The notes below the pieces were generated by a model that was not told the origin of the DNA, did not search any database, and saw nothing but the letters and a program-made list of their open reading frames with translations. A program made the position numbers and the translations under genes. From positions 1 to 64,000 of the forward strand of contig NZ_CANKYS010000010.1 of the NCBI RefSeq assembly GCF_947488025.1: a stretch of 64,000 nucleotides of DNA, in the 5' to 3' direction. The stretch comes from an uncultured Nocardioides sp. (GTDB lineage Bacteria; Actinomycetota; Actinomycetes; Propionibacteriales; Nocardioidaceae). Of this stretch, positions 28,162-40,097 are shown piece by piece; position 1 is the stretch's first letter, and each line of letters opens with the position of its first letter.

Positions 28162-29064
28162 GTGATCACCCTTGCGGATCTGACGACCCTGCACGCCGAG
28201 CACGGCGAGTCGTGGGGCCGCCCCGTCACCCCGGTCGTCCTCGACGGACCCCGCGGGCCGGTGTCGATCGGCGACGGCTCGGTGACCCTGATGGGCTGCA
28301 TCAACCTCTCCCGCGACTCGACCTACCGCGAGAGCGTCGCCACCAGCCCCGCCGACGCCGTCCGGATGGGCCGCATCCAGGCCGCCCAGGGGGCCGCGCT
28401 CATCGACCTCGGCGCCGAGTCGAGCAACGCCCGGGCGGCGCGCGTGACGGTCGCCGACCAGGTCGCCACCCTCGTGCCCGCCGTGAAGGAGCTCGCCGCC
28501 GAGGCCGTCGTCTCGGTCGAGACCTACGAGCCGGAGGTCGTGCGCGCCTGCCTCGACGCCGGCGCCCGCGTGCTCAACATGACCGGGCGACAGCACGAGG
28601 ACGAGATGCTCACGCTCGCCGCCGAGTACGACGCCGCTGTCGTGATGTGCTTCGGCACCACCGCCAACGTCCGCGAGATCGCCGACGTACCTCCCGACGC
28701 CGACCCGATGCCGGTGCTGCTCGACCACTTCTCGCCGCGGCTCGAGCACGCCCGCTCGCTCGGCGTCGACAAGGTGGTCGTCGACCCCGGGATGGGCTTC
28801 TACTACGGCAACCTCGTCGACCCGATGACCCGCGCCCGCCACCAGTCCCGCGTGCTGGCCCAGGCCTTCCGCCTGCGGCCGCTCGGCGCGCCGGTGTGCA
28901 ACGCGCTGCCGCACACCTACGACCTCTTCGGCGACGAGTTCCGCAAGGCCGAGGGCTTCTACGGCGTCCTCGCCGCCCTCGGTGGCTCCCACCTCCTCCG
29001 GATCCACGAGGTCGCCCACCTCCGCGTCGTGCTCCGGGCGATGGGTGAGCTCGACGTCCGCTGA
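28162..29064 (+). CDS. Dihydropteroate synthase-like protein with altered active-site motifs
   Basis: Predicted 300-residue TIM-barrel protein of the pterin-binding family. The family framework is present: MGCINLSRDS (44-53) for the usual MGxLNxTPDSF, DLGAESS (82-88) for DxGxESTRPG, DPGMGF (208-213), and RIHEV near the C-terminus. Several pterin- and pABA-contacting positions differ, including the loop after RDST and loss of TRPG. It is therefore unlikely to be the housekeeping FolP. Pairing with a RibD-like reductase suggests a pterin- or pyrimidine-type cofactor or C1 carrier pathway; this is inference. Confidence 0.8.
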   Translation: MITLADLTTLHAEHGESWGRPVTPVVLDGPRGPVSIGDGSVTLMGCINLSRDSTYRESVATSPADAVRMGRIQAAQGAALIDLGAESSNARAARVTVADQVATLVPAVKELAAEAVVSVETYEPEVVRACLDAGARVLNMTGRQHEDEMLTLAAEYDAAVVMCFGTTANVREIADVPPDADPMPVLLDHFSPRLEHARSLGVDKVVVDPGMGFYYGNLVDPMTRARHQSRVLAQAFRLRPLGAPVCNALPHTYDLFGDEFRKAEGFYGVLAALGGSHLLRIHEVAHLRVVLRAMGELDVR

Positions 29065-29078
29065 CGCCGACACCTTGA

Positions 29079-29143
29079 AGGCAGTTCGCGGCTCAGGCGG
29101 CATCAGCCACGCACAGCCGGGCGCTGCCGCGGCCGAACTGCCT
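29079..29143. terminator. Long-loop inverted repeat between convergent genes
   Basis: AGGCAGTTCG (29079-29088) and CGAACTGCCT (29134-29143) are perfect 10-bp arms around a 45-nt GC-rich loop. It sits just after the DHPS-like stop and just beyond where the amidase would end without its frameshift (29152). The position suits a shared convergent terminator, although there is no clear T run. Confidence 0.4.
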
Positions 29144-29971
29144 GCATGGTGTCAGCCCAGGAAGCGGCGCACCCCGGAGACGAGCCCCGCGGGCATAGCG
29201 GGCGCGCCCGGCGGGCGAGGTCATCACCCGCGCCTCAGCGGCGCTGCGCATGTTGCCGAGCTCGACCATCACGGTGGGTACGTCGGAGAGGTTGAGGGTG
29301 GCGAGGTCGGAGCGTACGTCGATCCCGTCCCCGCCGGCGGTGTAGGTCGCGACGCCGAAGCGCTGCGCCAGGAGGCCGGCCTTCACCGAGGTGGCCAGCC
29401 GGCGCGAGGGCCGGTGGATGTCGGCGGTCCACGGTGCCCGGTCGGGCGGGGTGATGACGTGGAAGCCGCGCGCGCCGGCGGCGTACGACCCGTCGGCGTG
29501 GACCGACAGCTTGAGATCGGCGCCAAGGGCATTGCCCGCCCGGCCGCGTGCGTCGACGCACGGACCCCAGCGGTCCTGGCGGTTGCCGTGCCGGGTCAGG
29601 CGCACCGTCGCGCGCAGCTCGCGCAGCCGGGCCGCGACCAGGCGGGCGACCTGCCAGACGAAGGTGGCCTCCGGGTAGCCGCCGTTCGTCGCGGTGCCGG
29701 TGGTGTTGCACGGCTTCGTGAAGCCACCGGCGGGCACCGGGCGGTTGATGCGGCGCGGGAAGTGGCGGTTGCCGAGCTGGTGGCCGGGGTCGATGACGAT
29801 GACCCGCCCGGCCAGCGGAGACGCCGCGCGCCGGGGTAGTTCGGGACGATCTGGTTGGCCCAGGGCCGGCTTGCCGACCAGATCGTCCCTAGATACCGCG
29901 GTGGCGGCCGAGGCGCCGAGGAGGGCGACGACGAGGGCGACGACCGTGGCAACCGCGCCCCGGTGGAGCAT
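29093..29971 (-). CDS. N-acetylmuramoyl-L-alanine amidase (Amidase_3), C-terminus apparently frameshifted
   Basis: Predicted 292 residues with an N-terminal signal or anchor. The zinc site of the AmiC fold is complete: VIDPGHQ, YPEATF, SVHADG and MVELGN. Such enzymes cleave the stem peptide from muramic acid in the cell wall. The reading frame ends in an Arg/Pro-rich tail unlike the family. Removing one G from the GGGG run at 29185-29188 gives [14 protein letters not shown] and a stop at 29152, the usual ending. The ATG overlaps the galE stop (TGATG). Confidence 0.88.
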   Translation of the reverse strand: MLHRGAVATVVALVVALLGASAATAVSRDDLVGKPALGQPDRPELPRRAASPLAGRVIVIDPGHQLGNRHFPRRINRPVPAGGFTKPCNTTGTATNGGYPEATFVWQVARLVAARLRELRATVRLTRHGNRQDRWGPCVDARGRAGNALGADLKLSVHADGSYAAGARGFHVITPPDRAPWTADIHRPSRRLATSVKAGLLAQRFGVATYTAGGDGIDVRSDLATLNLSDVPTVMVELGNMRSAAEARVMTSPAGRARYARGARLRGAPLPGLTPCRQFGRGSARLCVADAA

Positions 29972-30984
29972 CAGCCCACGAAGCCGTGCGGGTTCTGCGA
30001 CTGCCAGCGCCAGGTGTCGGCGGCCATCTCGTCGATCGACTTGGTGGTGCTCCAGCCGAGCTCGCGGTTGGCCTTGGACGGGTCGGCGTAGGACGTGGCG
30101 ATGTCACCGGGTCGCCGGGCCACCACCTCGTAGGGCAGCTCGCGGCCGACGGCCTTCTCGAACGCGCGGAGCATCTCCAGGACGCTGGTGCCGTGGCCGG
30201 AGCCGAGGTTCCAGGTGTGGACCGCCTCGTCGGTGTCCTCGAGCGCCTTCAGCGCAGCGATGTGACCGGCGGCGAGGTCCTCGACGTGGATGTAGTCACG
30301 GACGCCGGTGCCGTCGACCGTGTCGTAGTCGTCGCCGAAGACCATCAGCTTGTCGCGCTTGCCGACGGCGACCTGGGCGATGTAGGGCACCAGGTTGTTG
30401 GGGATGCCGGAGGGGTCCTCGCCGATCGTGCCGGAGGGGTGCGCGCCGACCGGGTTGAAGTAGCGCAACAGCGCGAAGCGCATCTCGGGCGCGGCCACGG
30501 CGACGTCGCGCAGGATCTGCTCCTGCATCACCTTGGTCCAGCCGTAGGGGTTGGTCGCATAGGTGCGGCGGTCCTCGGTCGCGGCGGCCTGGTCCTCGCC
30601 GTAGACCGTGGCGCTCGAGGAGAAGACGAGCTTGTCGACGTCGTACTTCTGCATCGCCCGCACGAGCGAGAAGGTGGAGACGAGGTTGTTCTCGTAGTAC
30701 GTCAGCGGCTTCTCGACGCTCTCGCCGACCGCCTTGTGGCCGGCGAAGTGGATGACGCCGTCGAAGTGCTCGGCCGCGAAGAGGTGCTCGGTCTTGTCGT
30801 AGTCGCACAGGTCGAAGGAGTGCAGCGTGATCTGCTCCCCGGTCAGCGCCTCGAGCCGGCCCATCACGGTCGGGTTGGAGTTGCTGAAGTTGTCGACGAT
30901 GACGACGTCGTAGCCTGCGGCGACGAGCTGGATGACGGTGTGCGAGCCGATGTAGCCGGCACCGCCGCTGACGAGGATCTTCAT
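29971..30984 (-). CDS. galE: UDP-glucose 4-epimerase
   Basis: Predicted 337-residue extended SDR enzyme interconverting UDP-glucose and UDP-galactose. NAD-binding is [11 protein letters not shown] (residues 6-16), and the catalytic pair lies in YGWTK with the upstream [20 protein letters not shown] and [12 protein letters not shown] are GalE-typical. It is followed by the amidase gene in an overlapping operon and is divergent from gmd. The product feeds cell-wall galactan or exopolysaccharide. Confidence 0.95.
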   Translation of the reverse strand: MKILVSGGAGYIGSHTVIQLVAAGYDVVIVDNFSNSNPTVMGRLEALTGEQITLHSFDLCDYDKTEHLFAAEHFDGVIHFAGHKAVGESVEKPLTYYENNLVSTFSLVRAMQKYDVDKLVFSSSATVYGEDQAAATEDRRTYATNPYGWTKVMQEQILRDVAVAAPEMRFALLRYFNPVGAHPSGTIGEDPSGIPNNLVPYIAQVAVGKRDKLMVFGDDYDTVDGTGVRDYIHVEDLAAGHIAALKALEDTDEAVHTWNLGSGHGTSVLEMLRAFEKAVGRELPYEVVARRPGDIATSYADPSKANRELGWSTTKSIDEMAADTWRWQSQNPHGFVG

Positions 30985-30991
30985 GCGGCCC

Positions 30992-30997
30992 ACCCTA
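30992..30997 (-). promoter_or_regulatory. -10 hexamer of galE
   Basis: TAGGGT on the minus strand, 7 bp before the ATG at 30984. Leaderless start inferred. Confidence 0.5.
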
Positions 30998-31013
30998 ACG
31001 AGGATCCTGCTGA

Positions 31014-31019
31014 CAGAAT
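31014..31019 (+). promoter_or_regulatory. -10 hexamer of gmd
   Basis: CAGAAT lies 7 bp before the ATG at 31027. It favours this start over the in-frame ATG at 31018. Confidence 0.4.
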
Positions 31020-31026
31020 GCCCCGC

Positions 31027-32007
31027 ATGCCGAGCGCCCTCATCACCGGGATCACGGGGCAGGACGGCCTCTACCTCGCCGAGCTGCTCCTCGAGAAGGG
31101 GTACGACGTCCACGGCCTGCTGCGCGGCCAGAACAACCCGCGCCGCGCCCTGGTCGAGGACCTCGTGCCCGACGTCCGCCTCCACAACGGCGACCTGACG
31201 GACCTGTCGAGCCTGATGCGGGCGATGCGCGACTCGCAGCCCGACGAGGTCTACAACCTCGGCGCCATCTCGTTCGTGGCCTACTCCTGGGAGAACGCCT
31301 TCGTCACCAGCGACGTGACCGGCATGGGTGTGCTCAACATGCTCGAGGCCGTACGCCTCCACGCCGGGGACGACCCGTCGTCGATCCGCTTTTACCAGGC
31401 CTCGAGCTCGGAGATGTTCGGCAAGGTGCAGGAGGTGCCGCAGTCGGAGAGCACCCTGCTCTGGCCCCGCTCGCCCTACGGCGTGAGCAAGGTCTACGGC
31501 CACTACATGACGATCAACTACCGCGAGTCCTACGGCATGCACGCCTCCTCGGGCATCCTGTTCAACCACGAGTCGCCGCGCCGCGGGCCGGAGTTCGTGA
31601 CCCGCAAGATCAGCCAGGCCGTCGCCAAGATCCACCTCGGCCAGCAGGACTCGATGGCGCTCGGCAACCTCGACGCCCGCCGCGACTGGGGCTACGCCGG
31701 CGACTACGTCGAGGCGATGTGGCGGATGCTGCAGCAGGACGAGGCCGACGACTACGTCATCGCCACCGGCGAGACCTGGTCGATCCGCGACTTCCTCGAC
31801 CTCGCCTTCGCTCACGTCGGCATCGACGACTGGAGCAAGCACGTCACCCAGGACCCACGCTTCATGCGCCCGGCCGAGGTGGAACTGCTCATCGGCGACG
31901 CGTCCAAGGCCAAGGACAAGCTCGGCTGGACGCCCACCGTCTCCTTCGCCGAGCTCGTCGCGATGATGGTCGACGCGGACATCGCAGCCGCCAAGGCGGG
32001 CTGGTGA
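31027..32007 (+). CDS. gmd: GDP-mannose 4,6-dehydratase
   Basis: Predicted 326-residue SDR enzyme making GDP-4-keto-6-deoxymannose from GDP-mannose. [19 protein letters not shown] is the diagnostic N-terminus, YGVSKVYGH carries the YxxxK pair, and [18 protein letters not shown] and [17 protein letters not shown] are Gmd-specific. The product is a precursor of GDP-fucose, GDP-rhamnose or perosamine. No reductase or aminotransferase of those routes is adjacent. The stop overlaps the next GTG. Confidence 0.92.
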   Translation: MPSALITGITGQDGLYLAELLLEKGYDVHGLLRGQNNPRRALVEDLVPDVRLHNGDLTDLSSLMRAMRDSQPDEVYNLGAISFVAYSWENAFVTSDVTGMGVLNMLEAVRLHAGDDPSSIRFYQASSSEMFGKVQEVPQSESTLLWPRSPYGVSKVYGHYMTINYRESYGMHASSGILFNHESPRRGPEFVTRKISQAVAKIHLGQQDSMALGNLDARRDWGYAGDYVEAMWRMLQQDEADDYVIATGETWSIRDFLDLAFAHVGIDDWSKHVTQDPRFMRPAEVELLIGDASKAKDKLGWTPTVSFAELVAMMVDADIAAAKAGW

Positions 32008-32939
32008 CCGCAGCCGCCTTCATCACCGGCATCGGCGGCCAGGACGGCACCTACCTCGCCGAGCGGCTGGTCGCCGACGGCATGGAGGTCCACGCGCTGG
32101 TCCTCGAGGCCGACGGCCACCCGGCCCACTGCCCGGCGGAGGTCGTGCTCCACACCGGCGACCTCGGCGACGTCGAGGCCACCCGCCGGCTGGTGCGCGA
32201 GATCGCACCCCGCGAGGTCTACAACCTCGCCGCGATCAGCTCGGTCGCCCAGTCGTGGGACGAGCCCGACCGCACCGCCCACGTCAACGGCCTGGCCGCG
32301 GTCGCGCTGATGGAGTCCGCGCGCGCGGTCGACGGCGTACGCCTCGTGCAGGCCTCGAGCGCCGAGATCTTCGGCGAGGCGTCGGAGTCGCCACAGGACG
32401 AGGAGACCCCGATCGCGCCGGTCAACCCGTACGGCGCCGCGAAGGCCTTCGCGCACCTGTCCGCCCGCGTCTTCCGCCAGCGCGACCTGCACGTGTCGAG
32501 CGCGATCCTCTACAACCACGAGTCGCCGCGCCGGCACCCGCGCTTCGTCACCCGCAAGATCACCTCGACGGTCGCCGCCATCGCGCGCGGCGAGGCCGAC
32601 GAGCTGGTCCTCGGCAACATCGACGTACGCCGCGACTGGGGCTGGGCCCCCGACTACGTCGACGCGATGGTGCGGGCCGCCCGCGCCGACGAGCCGGGCG
32701 ACTACGTCGTCGCCACCGGCACCGCCCACTCCGTGCGCGACTTCGTGGCCGCCGCCTTCGCGGCCGCCGGGATCCACGAGTGGGAGCACCTGGTGCGGCA
32801 GGACGCGGCGTTCTTCCGCCCGGCCGACCCGACCGAGCTCGTCGGTGACGCGACCCGCGCGCGCGAGGAGCTGGGCTGGGCGCCGACCGTCGACTTCGCC
32901 GAGATCGTGCGGCGGATGGTCGCCGCCGACCTGGCCTGA
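32004..32939 (+). CDS. Second GDP-mannose 4,6-dehydratase-like protein
   Basis: Predicted 311 residues, clearly paralogous to the preceding gene. [28 protein letters not shown] with Yxxx[19 protein letters not shown] and [17 protein letters not shown] are all retained. It starts at GTG within GTGA of the gmd stop, so the two are coupled. It may be a true second dehydratase, a hetero-oligomer partner, or a related 4-reductase such as RmdA-type enzymes. The conserved Gmd-specific segments favour a dehydratase. Confidence 0.85.
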   Translation: MTAAAFITGIGGQDGTYLAERLVADGMEVHALVLEADGHPAHCPAEVVLHTGDLGDVEATRRLVREIAPREVYNLAAISSVAQSWDEPDRTAHVNGLAAVALMESARAVDGVRLVQASSAEIFGEASESPQDEETPIAPVNPYGAAKAFAHLSARVFRQRDLHVSSAILYNHESPRRHPRFVTRKITSTVAAIARGEADELVLGNIDVRRDWGWAPDYVDAMVRAARADEPGDYVVATGTAHSVRDFVAAAFAAAGIHEWEHLVRQDAAFFRPADPTELVGDATRAREELGWAPTVDFAEIVRRMVAADLA

Positions 32940-32948
32940 CCCCGCTGG

Positions 32949-33476
32949 TCAGTCGAGCGGGATGTCCTCGGAGTTGTCCCGCTCGACCGGCTCGGTGTCG
33001 GTGGGCACCTCGACCTCGCCCTCCTGGTCGAGGGTGAGCACCAGCTCGCGCTCGCCGACCTTGGTCCAGCCGATGGTGGTGCGGAAGTCGTCGCGCTCGA
33101 GCTGCGCCCAGGGCTCGGAGGCGTCGAGGCCGTCGGACGTCCGCGTCCAGCCGGCCTCCTCGAGCGCCGCGGCGGCCTGGTCGACCTGCTCGCCCTCGGC
33201 ACCCTCGCCGACCACGACCGCGGAGGCCTTGTAGTCCTCGGCGCGGTAGGTCGACATGCCCTCGCTCTCGACGCGCCCCTTCGCGCGCTCGACGGCGAGC
33301 CCGCCGCCGGTCAGGGCGGCGGCCATGTCGCGGAGCTCGGCGTTGACCGCCTGCTTCATCGACGCCAGGTCGTCGGCGGCCTGCTCGGGGTCGGGGTCGC
33401 CGCACGACCCGAGTCCCATGGCCAGCCCGAGGGCGAGCGCGATCGCCAGCAGCATCCGCAGCGGGAGCAGTCTCAT
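32949..33476 (-). CDS. Predicted lipoprotein of unknown function
   Basis: About 175 residues with a lipoprotein signal: hydrophobic LALGLAMGLGSC, cleavage before Cys in LGSC. The mature part is acidic with alternating helices and strands (ASMKQAVNAELRDM; WTKVGERELVLTLD), and I recognise no domain. It is the last gene of the run that starts at rmlA, 11 bp after the DUF1023 hydrolase, so it probably works with that secretion-like set. The ATG at 33476 is preferred over 33485 for GAGG spacing. Confidence 0.72.
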   Translation of the reverse strand: MRLLPLRMLLAIALALGLAMGLGSCGDPDPEQAADDLASMKQAVNAELRDMAAALTGGGLAVERAKGRVESEGMSTYRAEDYKASAVVVGEGAEGEQVDQAAAALEEAGWTRTSDGLDASEPWAQLERDDFRTTIGWTKVGERELVLTLDQEGEVEVPTDTEPVERDNSEDIPLD

Positions 33477-33487
33477 GCCACCCATCC

Positions 33488-35263
33488 TCACCGGTCGGGG
33501 CTCGTGTCGGAGCGCCCGGGCTGGTTCGCCGTCGGGTCGCGGTCCCACTCGGGGTCGCGCGGGGCGTCGTACCAGGGGTCGTAGCTCTGCTCCGCGGTGT
33601 TGATGTCGTCGCCGTGGCCGTCGACGATGCGGCCGATGTTGTAGAGCGACTCGGTGTCCTGGTCGAGGTAGGAGCTGTGCGCGTCGCCGGTGTTGCGGTG
33701 CCAGCTGCGGTCGACGTCCTCGGCCTCGAAACGGTTCGCGTCGAAGTCCTCCGACGACGGGTCGGTGCCCAGCCCGATGCCGAACTTCCCGACCCACCCC
33801 TCGTCACCCAGCACGGCCACGAAGTCGCGGCTGTCGCGGCCGACGTAGACGTGGTCGGCGCCGGGCCCGAGGTCGCTGGCGTGGTCGGCCGGACCCGCGC
33901 CGGGGCTGCCGATGAGGACCACCTCGTCGACGTCCGACGCGTCCCCGTGTGTGGCGTACGACGTCGTGGTGGAGCCGTAGCTGTGGCCGACCGCCGTGAG
34001 GTGCGCGGGGTCGTCGGGCCGGGAGGCGCGCAGCCCGTCGATGGCGTCGGCGAGGTTGCGCCCGCCCTCCTCCGCACGCCCCTCGCTGAGGGTGGCGAGG
34101 TCGGTCGGGCCGTGGGGCGCGTCGTAGCCGAGCCAGAACATGGAGGCCACGCTGGAGCCGTCGCCGTTGTAGCGCGTCGACTCGTAGAGGTTCATCATCC
34201 GGTCGGTGTAGTAGGTCGTGTCGCCCATGTCCGTGTTGATGCCCGGCGTGAAGACCGCGACGTCGGTGGCGTGGTCGAGGTCGCCGACCGCGACGGCCAC
34301 CCGCCCGTCGCCGTCGTACGCGGCAGGGTCGTAGAGCCACAGCGTGCCGCCGGGGCGCAGCGTCGGGTCGAGCGGGTCGGTGTAGGCGTCGGCGTTGGCG
34401 AGCGCGTCGCGCGCCTGCCCGGCGTTCTCGAGCACCCGCCGCTCGAGCGGGGAGATGGTGCCGTCCTCCTCCTTGGCCGCGAGCCGGGCGAGGTCGTCGT
34501 CGAGCAGCACCCGGTTGGCCTGGTCGCGGGCCCCGGCGGGCAGTCCGTCGCCCTGGCCGACGCGCTCGGGGTAGGCGGCGATGACCGCCTCGCGCTCGGC
34601 CTCGGAGAGGCCCTCCCACCACTGCTGCACCTCCTCGGGCGTCGCGCCGCTGCCGGGCGCGCCGGGGCGGTTCATCGCGGACTCCGCCATCGGCGGGATG
34701 CCGCCGTCGCCGGACAGCGACTCCGGCAGGGTGTCGGCGGCCTGGAAGACCTGGCGCAGCAGCGTCTCGTTGTCGCGCACCCGCCGCTGCAGGTCGTCGT
34801 CGGCGGTGACCAGCTCGGAGTAGTCGGCGCGCAGGTCGACCGACCGCTCACGGAAGGCGGCGATCTCGTCGTCGGTGACGTCGGTCGCGGCGTTGATGTC
34901 CGCGATCAGGGCGGTGCGCCGGTCGTCGAGGCCGCGCTTGCGCTCGACGAGGTCCTCGTGGTCGCGCAGCAGGTCGCGCAGGGTGTCGGCGAAGGCGGTC
35001 ACGCCCCGGCCCACCCGGCGTACGGTCGTGGCCATCGCCGAGTGCTCGGTCGAGGCCGTGCCGGAGGCCTCCTTGTAGGAGGCGTAGGCGATGCCCGTCC
35101 AGCTGCCGAGCTCCTGCAGCTCGCGGGACCGGTCGGCGAACTCCTCGTAGCGTCCGGCCGCGGCGTAGATCGTCGTCGCGAGCGTGTCCGCCCCGCCCGC
35201 GTCGCCCTCGGGCTTCCTCAGCTGCGCCGGGACCGACGCCGGCACCTCGATCGTGACGGTCAC
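33488..35263 (-). CDS. DUF1023 alpha/beta hydrolase with WXG-type helical N-terminus
   Basis: Predicted 591 residues. The first ~190 are mostly helical (ELQELGSWTGIAYASYKEAS contains a WTG turn like WXG proteins). The C-terminal half is a DUF1023 alpha/beta hydrolase with the nucleophile elbow AVGHSYGSTT and a later DAHSSYLDQ that may supply the catalytic His. This domain pair recurs in actinobacterial proteins linked to type VII secretion. It starts at GTG overlapping the stop of the WXG-like gene (GTGA), implying a chaperone or cosecretion partnership. Confidence 0.82.
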   Translation of the reverse strand: MTVTIEVPASVPAQLRKPEGDAGGADTLATTIYAAAGRYEEFADRSRELQELGSWTGIAYASYKEASGTASTEHSAMATTVRRVGRGVTAFADTLRDLLRDHEDLVERKRGLDDRRTALIADINAATDVTDDEIAAFRERSVDLRADYSELVTADDDLQRRVRDNETLLRQVFQAADTLPESLSGDGGIPPMAESAMNRPGAPGSGATPEEVQQWWEGLSEAEREAVIAAYPERVGQGDGLPAGARDQANRVLLDDDLARLAAKEEDGTISPLERRVLENAGQARDALANADAYTDPLDPTLRPGGTLWLYDPAAYDGDGRVAVAVGDLDHATDVAVFTPGINTDMGDTTYYTDRMMNLYESTRYNGDGSSVASMFWLGYDAPHGPTDLATLSEGRAEEGGRNLADAIDGLRASRPDDPAHLTAVGHSYGSTTTSYATHGDASDVDEVVLIGSPGAGPADHASDLGPGADHVYVGRDSRDFVAVLGDEGWVGKFGIGLGTDPSSEDFDANRFEAEDVDRSWHRNTGDAHSSYLDQDTESLYNIGRIVDGHGDDINTAEQSYDPWYDAPRDPEWDRDPTANQPGRSDTSPDR

Positions 35264-35571
35264 CGCGCCGGCCCCAATCGCCCGTCGAGGTCGCTGAACT
35301 GCCGGTCGGTCGCGTCGTCGGTGGTCGAGTAGTCGTCGGACGTCGCGTGCAGCGCGCCGACGAAGCCCTGCGCGATCGCGGCGCTCTCAGCGGCGTATCC
35401 GGCCCACCGGGTCAGGAAGGTCGTCGCCGCGCCCTGCACGCTCGGCGGCAGCGCCGAGGCGGACGCGCTGCGCAGCTCGCGGGCCGAGGTGTCCATCAGC
35501 GTCTCCTGCGACTCCCACCCCTGGGTGCCGCGGCGCAGGGTCTCCATCTGCCAGACCAGCGGGTCGCTCAT
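35260..35571 (-). CDS. WXG100-like small protein, putative type VII secretion partner
   Basis: Predicted 103 residues, the size of ESAT-6/WXG100 proteins. It has a helical layout with W in QGWESQ and LTRWAGYAAE, and a C-terminal YSTTD that fits the YxxxD/E secretion signal of type VII substrates. The classic central WxG is not clear, so assignment rests on size, helix content, the C-terminal signal and coupling to the DUF1023 gene. No ESX core component (EccC, EccD) is in this window. Confidence 0.65.
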   Translation of the reverse strand: MSDPLVWQMETLRRGTQGWESQETLMDTSARELRSASASALPPSVQGAATTFLTRWAGYAAESAAIAQGFVGALHATSDDYSTTDDATDRQFSDLDGRLGPAR

Positions 35572-36143
35572 CGCTGCCCCCCGATCGCCTCGGCCGCCGC
35601 AGCCTCGCCGACGACGACCAGGGCGGAGCGGATCCGCAGCACCACGCGGCCGGCAGTCGGCGCCAGCACCTGCACGTCCTCACGGCCCACGCGGCCGGGT
35701 CTCCCGGCGAGGACACGGGGTACGCCGTCGGGCGGGGCCAGCACGTGCCAGCCGTCGGCCTCGGTCAGGAGGTCGCGAGCGCGCTGGAGGGCGTCGGAGG
35801 CGACGACCGGGTCCAGGTCGTCGAAGGTCGCCGTGCCCTGCCAGCGCAGGGTGCCGGGCGCGGCACCGGCGAACCACACGTCGTCGGGGTGGGTCGGCTC
35901 ACCCTCCAGACCGAGGGCCGCCCAGAGCGCAGCCATCCGCGCACGCAGCTCCACCCGGGCCGCGTCGGGCTCGACCGTCGGCTCGTCGGCCGGGACCTCG
36001 GCGCGGTCGGGTGCCTCGGGTGGCAGCACCACGAGGTCGACGTCGTCGTGGCGACGCAGCACCGTCGCCCAGAACGGGTCCTGCAGCACCTGCCGCGCCG
36101 CGGGCGCACCCGTGACGAGGTCGAGCGAGTTCGGGTCGGGCAA
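35568..36143 (-). CDS. Uncharacterised protein of the WXG/DUF1023 cluster
   Basis: About 191 residues, soluble, with no motif I recognise. It contains LRRHDDVDLVVLPPEAP early, then a compact beta-rich C-terminal half. Its stop overlaps the WXG-like ATG (ATGA). The start is unclear: TTG at 36143 has GGAGGAGGA 5 bases upstream, whereas TTG at 36215, 6 bp after rmlA, has no ribosome-binding site. By analogy with type VII gene sets it could be a chaperone or accessory protein; this is conjecture. Confidence 0.6.
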   Translation of the reverse strand: MPDPNSLDLVTGAPAARQVLQDPFWATVLRRHDDVDLVVLPPEAPDRAEVPADEPTVEPDAARVELRARMAALWAALGLEGEPTHPDDVWFAGAAPGTLRWQGTATFDDLDPVVASDALQRARDLLTEADGWHVLAPPDGVPRVLAGRPGRVGREDVQVLAPTAGRVVLRIRSALVVVGEAAAAEAIGGQR

Positions 36144-36221
36144 CGGGTCCTCCTCCAGGATGCGACTGAGCTGCGCTTCGCTACCCCAGTCCTCCCCCGT
36201 CGGGGGCCCGCCCAAACGCGG

Positions 36222-37088
36222 TCAGCCGTGCTGGAGGAGGCTCCGCAGGTACTCGCCGTAGCCGCTCTTGCGCAGCGGCTCGGCGCGCGCGACGAGCTCG
36301 TCGTCGGAGAGCCAGCCCATCCGCCAGGCGACCTCCTCCGGAGCACCGACCTTGAAGCCCTGCCGGCCCTCGATGGTGCGCACGAAGTTCGACGCGTCGT
36401 TGAGCGAGTCGAAGGTGCCGGTGTCGAGCCACGCAGTGCCGCGGGGCAGCACCTCGACGTGGAGGCGGCCCTCCTCGAGGTAGCGGCGGTTGAGGTCGGT
36501 GATCTCGAGCTCACCGCGCGCCGACGGCTCCAGCTCGGCGGCGTACTGCACCACGTCGTTGTCGTAGAAGTAGAGCCCCGGCACGGCGAAGTCGCTCTTG
36601 GGGTTCTCCGGCTTCTCCTCCAGCGACAGCGCGCGGCCCTGGTCGTCGAACTCGACGACGCCGTAGGCCCGCGGGTCGGCGACGTGGTAGCCGAAGACCG
36701 CCGCACCGTCGAGCTCGGAGAAGCGCAGCAGCTGGTGGCCGAGGCCGGAGCCGTAGAAGATGTTGTCGCCCAGGACGAGCGCGGACCGCTGGTCGCCGAT
36801 GTGGTCGGCGCCGATGATGAAGGCCTGCGCCAGCCCGTCCGGCGAGGGCTGCACCGCGAAGGTCAGGTTGATGCCGAACTGCGAGCCGTCGCCCAGCAGC
36901 CGGTGGAAGCCGTCGGCCTCGTGGGGCGTGGTGATGATCAGGACGTCCCGGATCCCCGCGAGCATGAGCGTGGAGAGCGGGTAGTAGATCATCGGCTTGT
37001 CGTAGACCGGCACCAGCTGCTTGCTGATCCCCTGGGTGATCGGGTGCAGTCGCGAGCCGGTGCCACCGGCCAGGATGATTCCGCGCAT
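36222..37088 (-). CDS. rmlA: Glucose-1-phosphate thymidylyltransferase
   Basis: Predicted 288 residues, the first enzyme of dTDP-L-rhamnose synthesis, joining dTTP and glucose-1-phosphate. [20 protein letters not shown] is the nucleotide-binding N-terminus. [29 protein letters not shown] and [20 protein letters not shown] are conserved. The length is typical. The ATG directly abuts a perfect palindrome that carries its -10 element. The genes downstream to 32949 may be cotranscribed. Confidence 0.95.
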   Translation of the reverse strand: MRGIILAGGTGSRLHPITQGISKQLVPVYDKPMIYYPLSTLMLAGIRDVLIITTPHEADGFHRLLGDGSQFGINLTFAVQPSPDGLAQAFIIGADHIGDQRSALVLGDNIFYGSGLGHQLLRFSELDGAAVFGYHVADPRAYGVVEFDDQGRALSLEEKPENPKSDFAVPGLYFYDNDVVQYAAELEPSARGELEITDLNRRYLEEGRLHVEVLPRGTAWLDTGTFDSLNDASNFVRTIEGRQGFKVGAPEEVAWRMGWLSDDELVARAEPLRKSGYGEYLRSLLQHG

Positions 37089-37110
37089 GGCTGCACCCTA
37101 GGGTGCAGCC
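37089..37110. promoter_or_regulatory. Perfect 22-bp palindrome with back-to-back -10 elements
   Basis: GGCTGCACCCT followed by its exact complement AGGGTGCAGCC. Each strand carries TAGGGT: minus 37100-37095, 6 bp before the rmlA ATG, and plus 37099-37104, about 48 bp before the DUF4012 ATG. The symmetry suggests a dimeric regulator site combined with a bidirectional promoter. Confidence 0.6.
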
Positions 37111-37151
37111 GCGATTCTCGTGGCCTCCCGCCCCTTTGGCACCATGGCCGC

Positions 37152-40044
<2,893 letters not shown>

Positions 40045-40051
40045 CCTCCGC

Positions 40052-40088
40052 TGGTTGAGCAGCGAGCGCAGCGAGCGTGTCGAGACCA
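40052..40088. repeat. REP-like dispersed element
   Basis: The 37-bp sequence beginning TGGTTGAGCAGCGAGCGCAG and ending GTGTCGAGACCA contains two GCGAGCG units. The same kind of short element is scattered between genes in Nocardioides and other actinobacteria. Only one copy is seen in this window, between rmlB and rmlCD. Confidence 0.55.
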
Positions 40089-40097
40089 AGGAACCCC

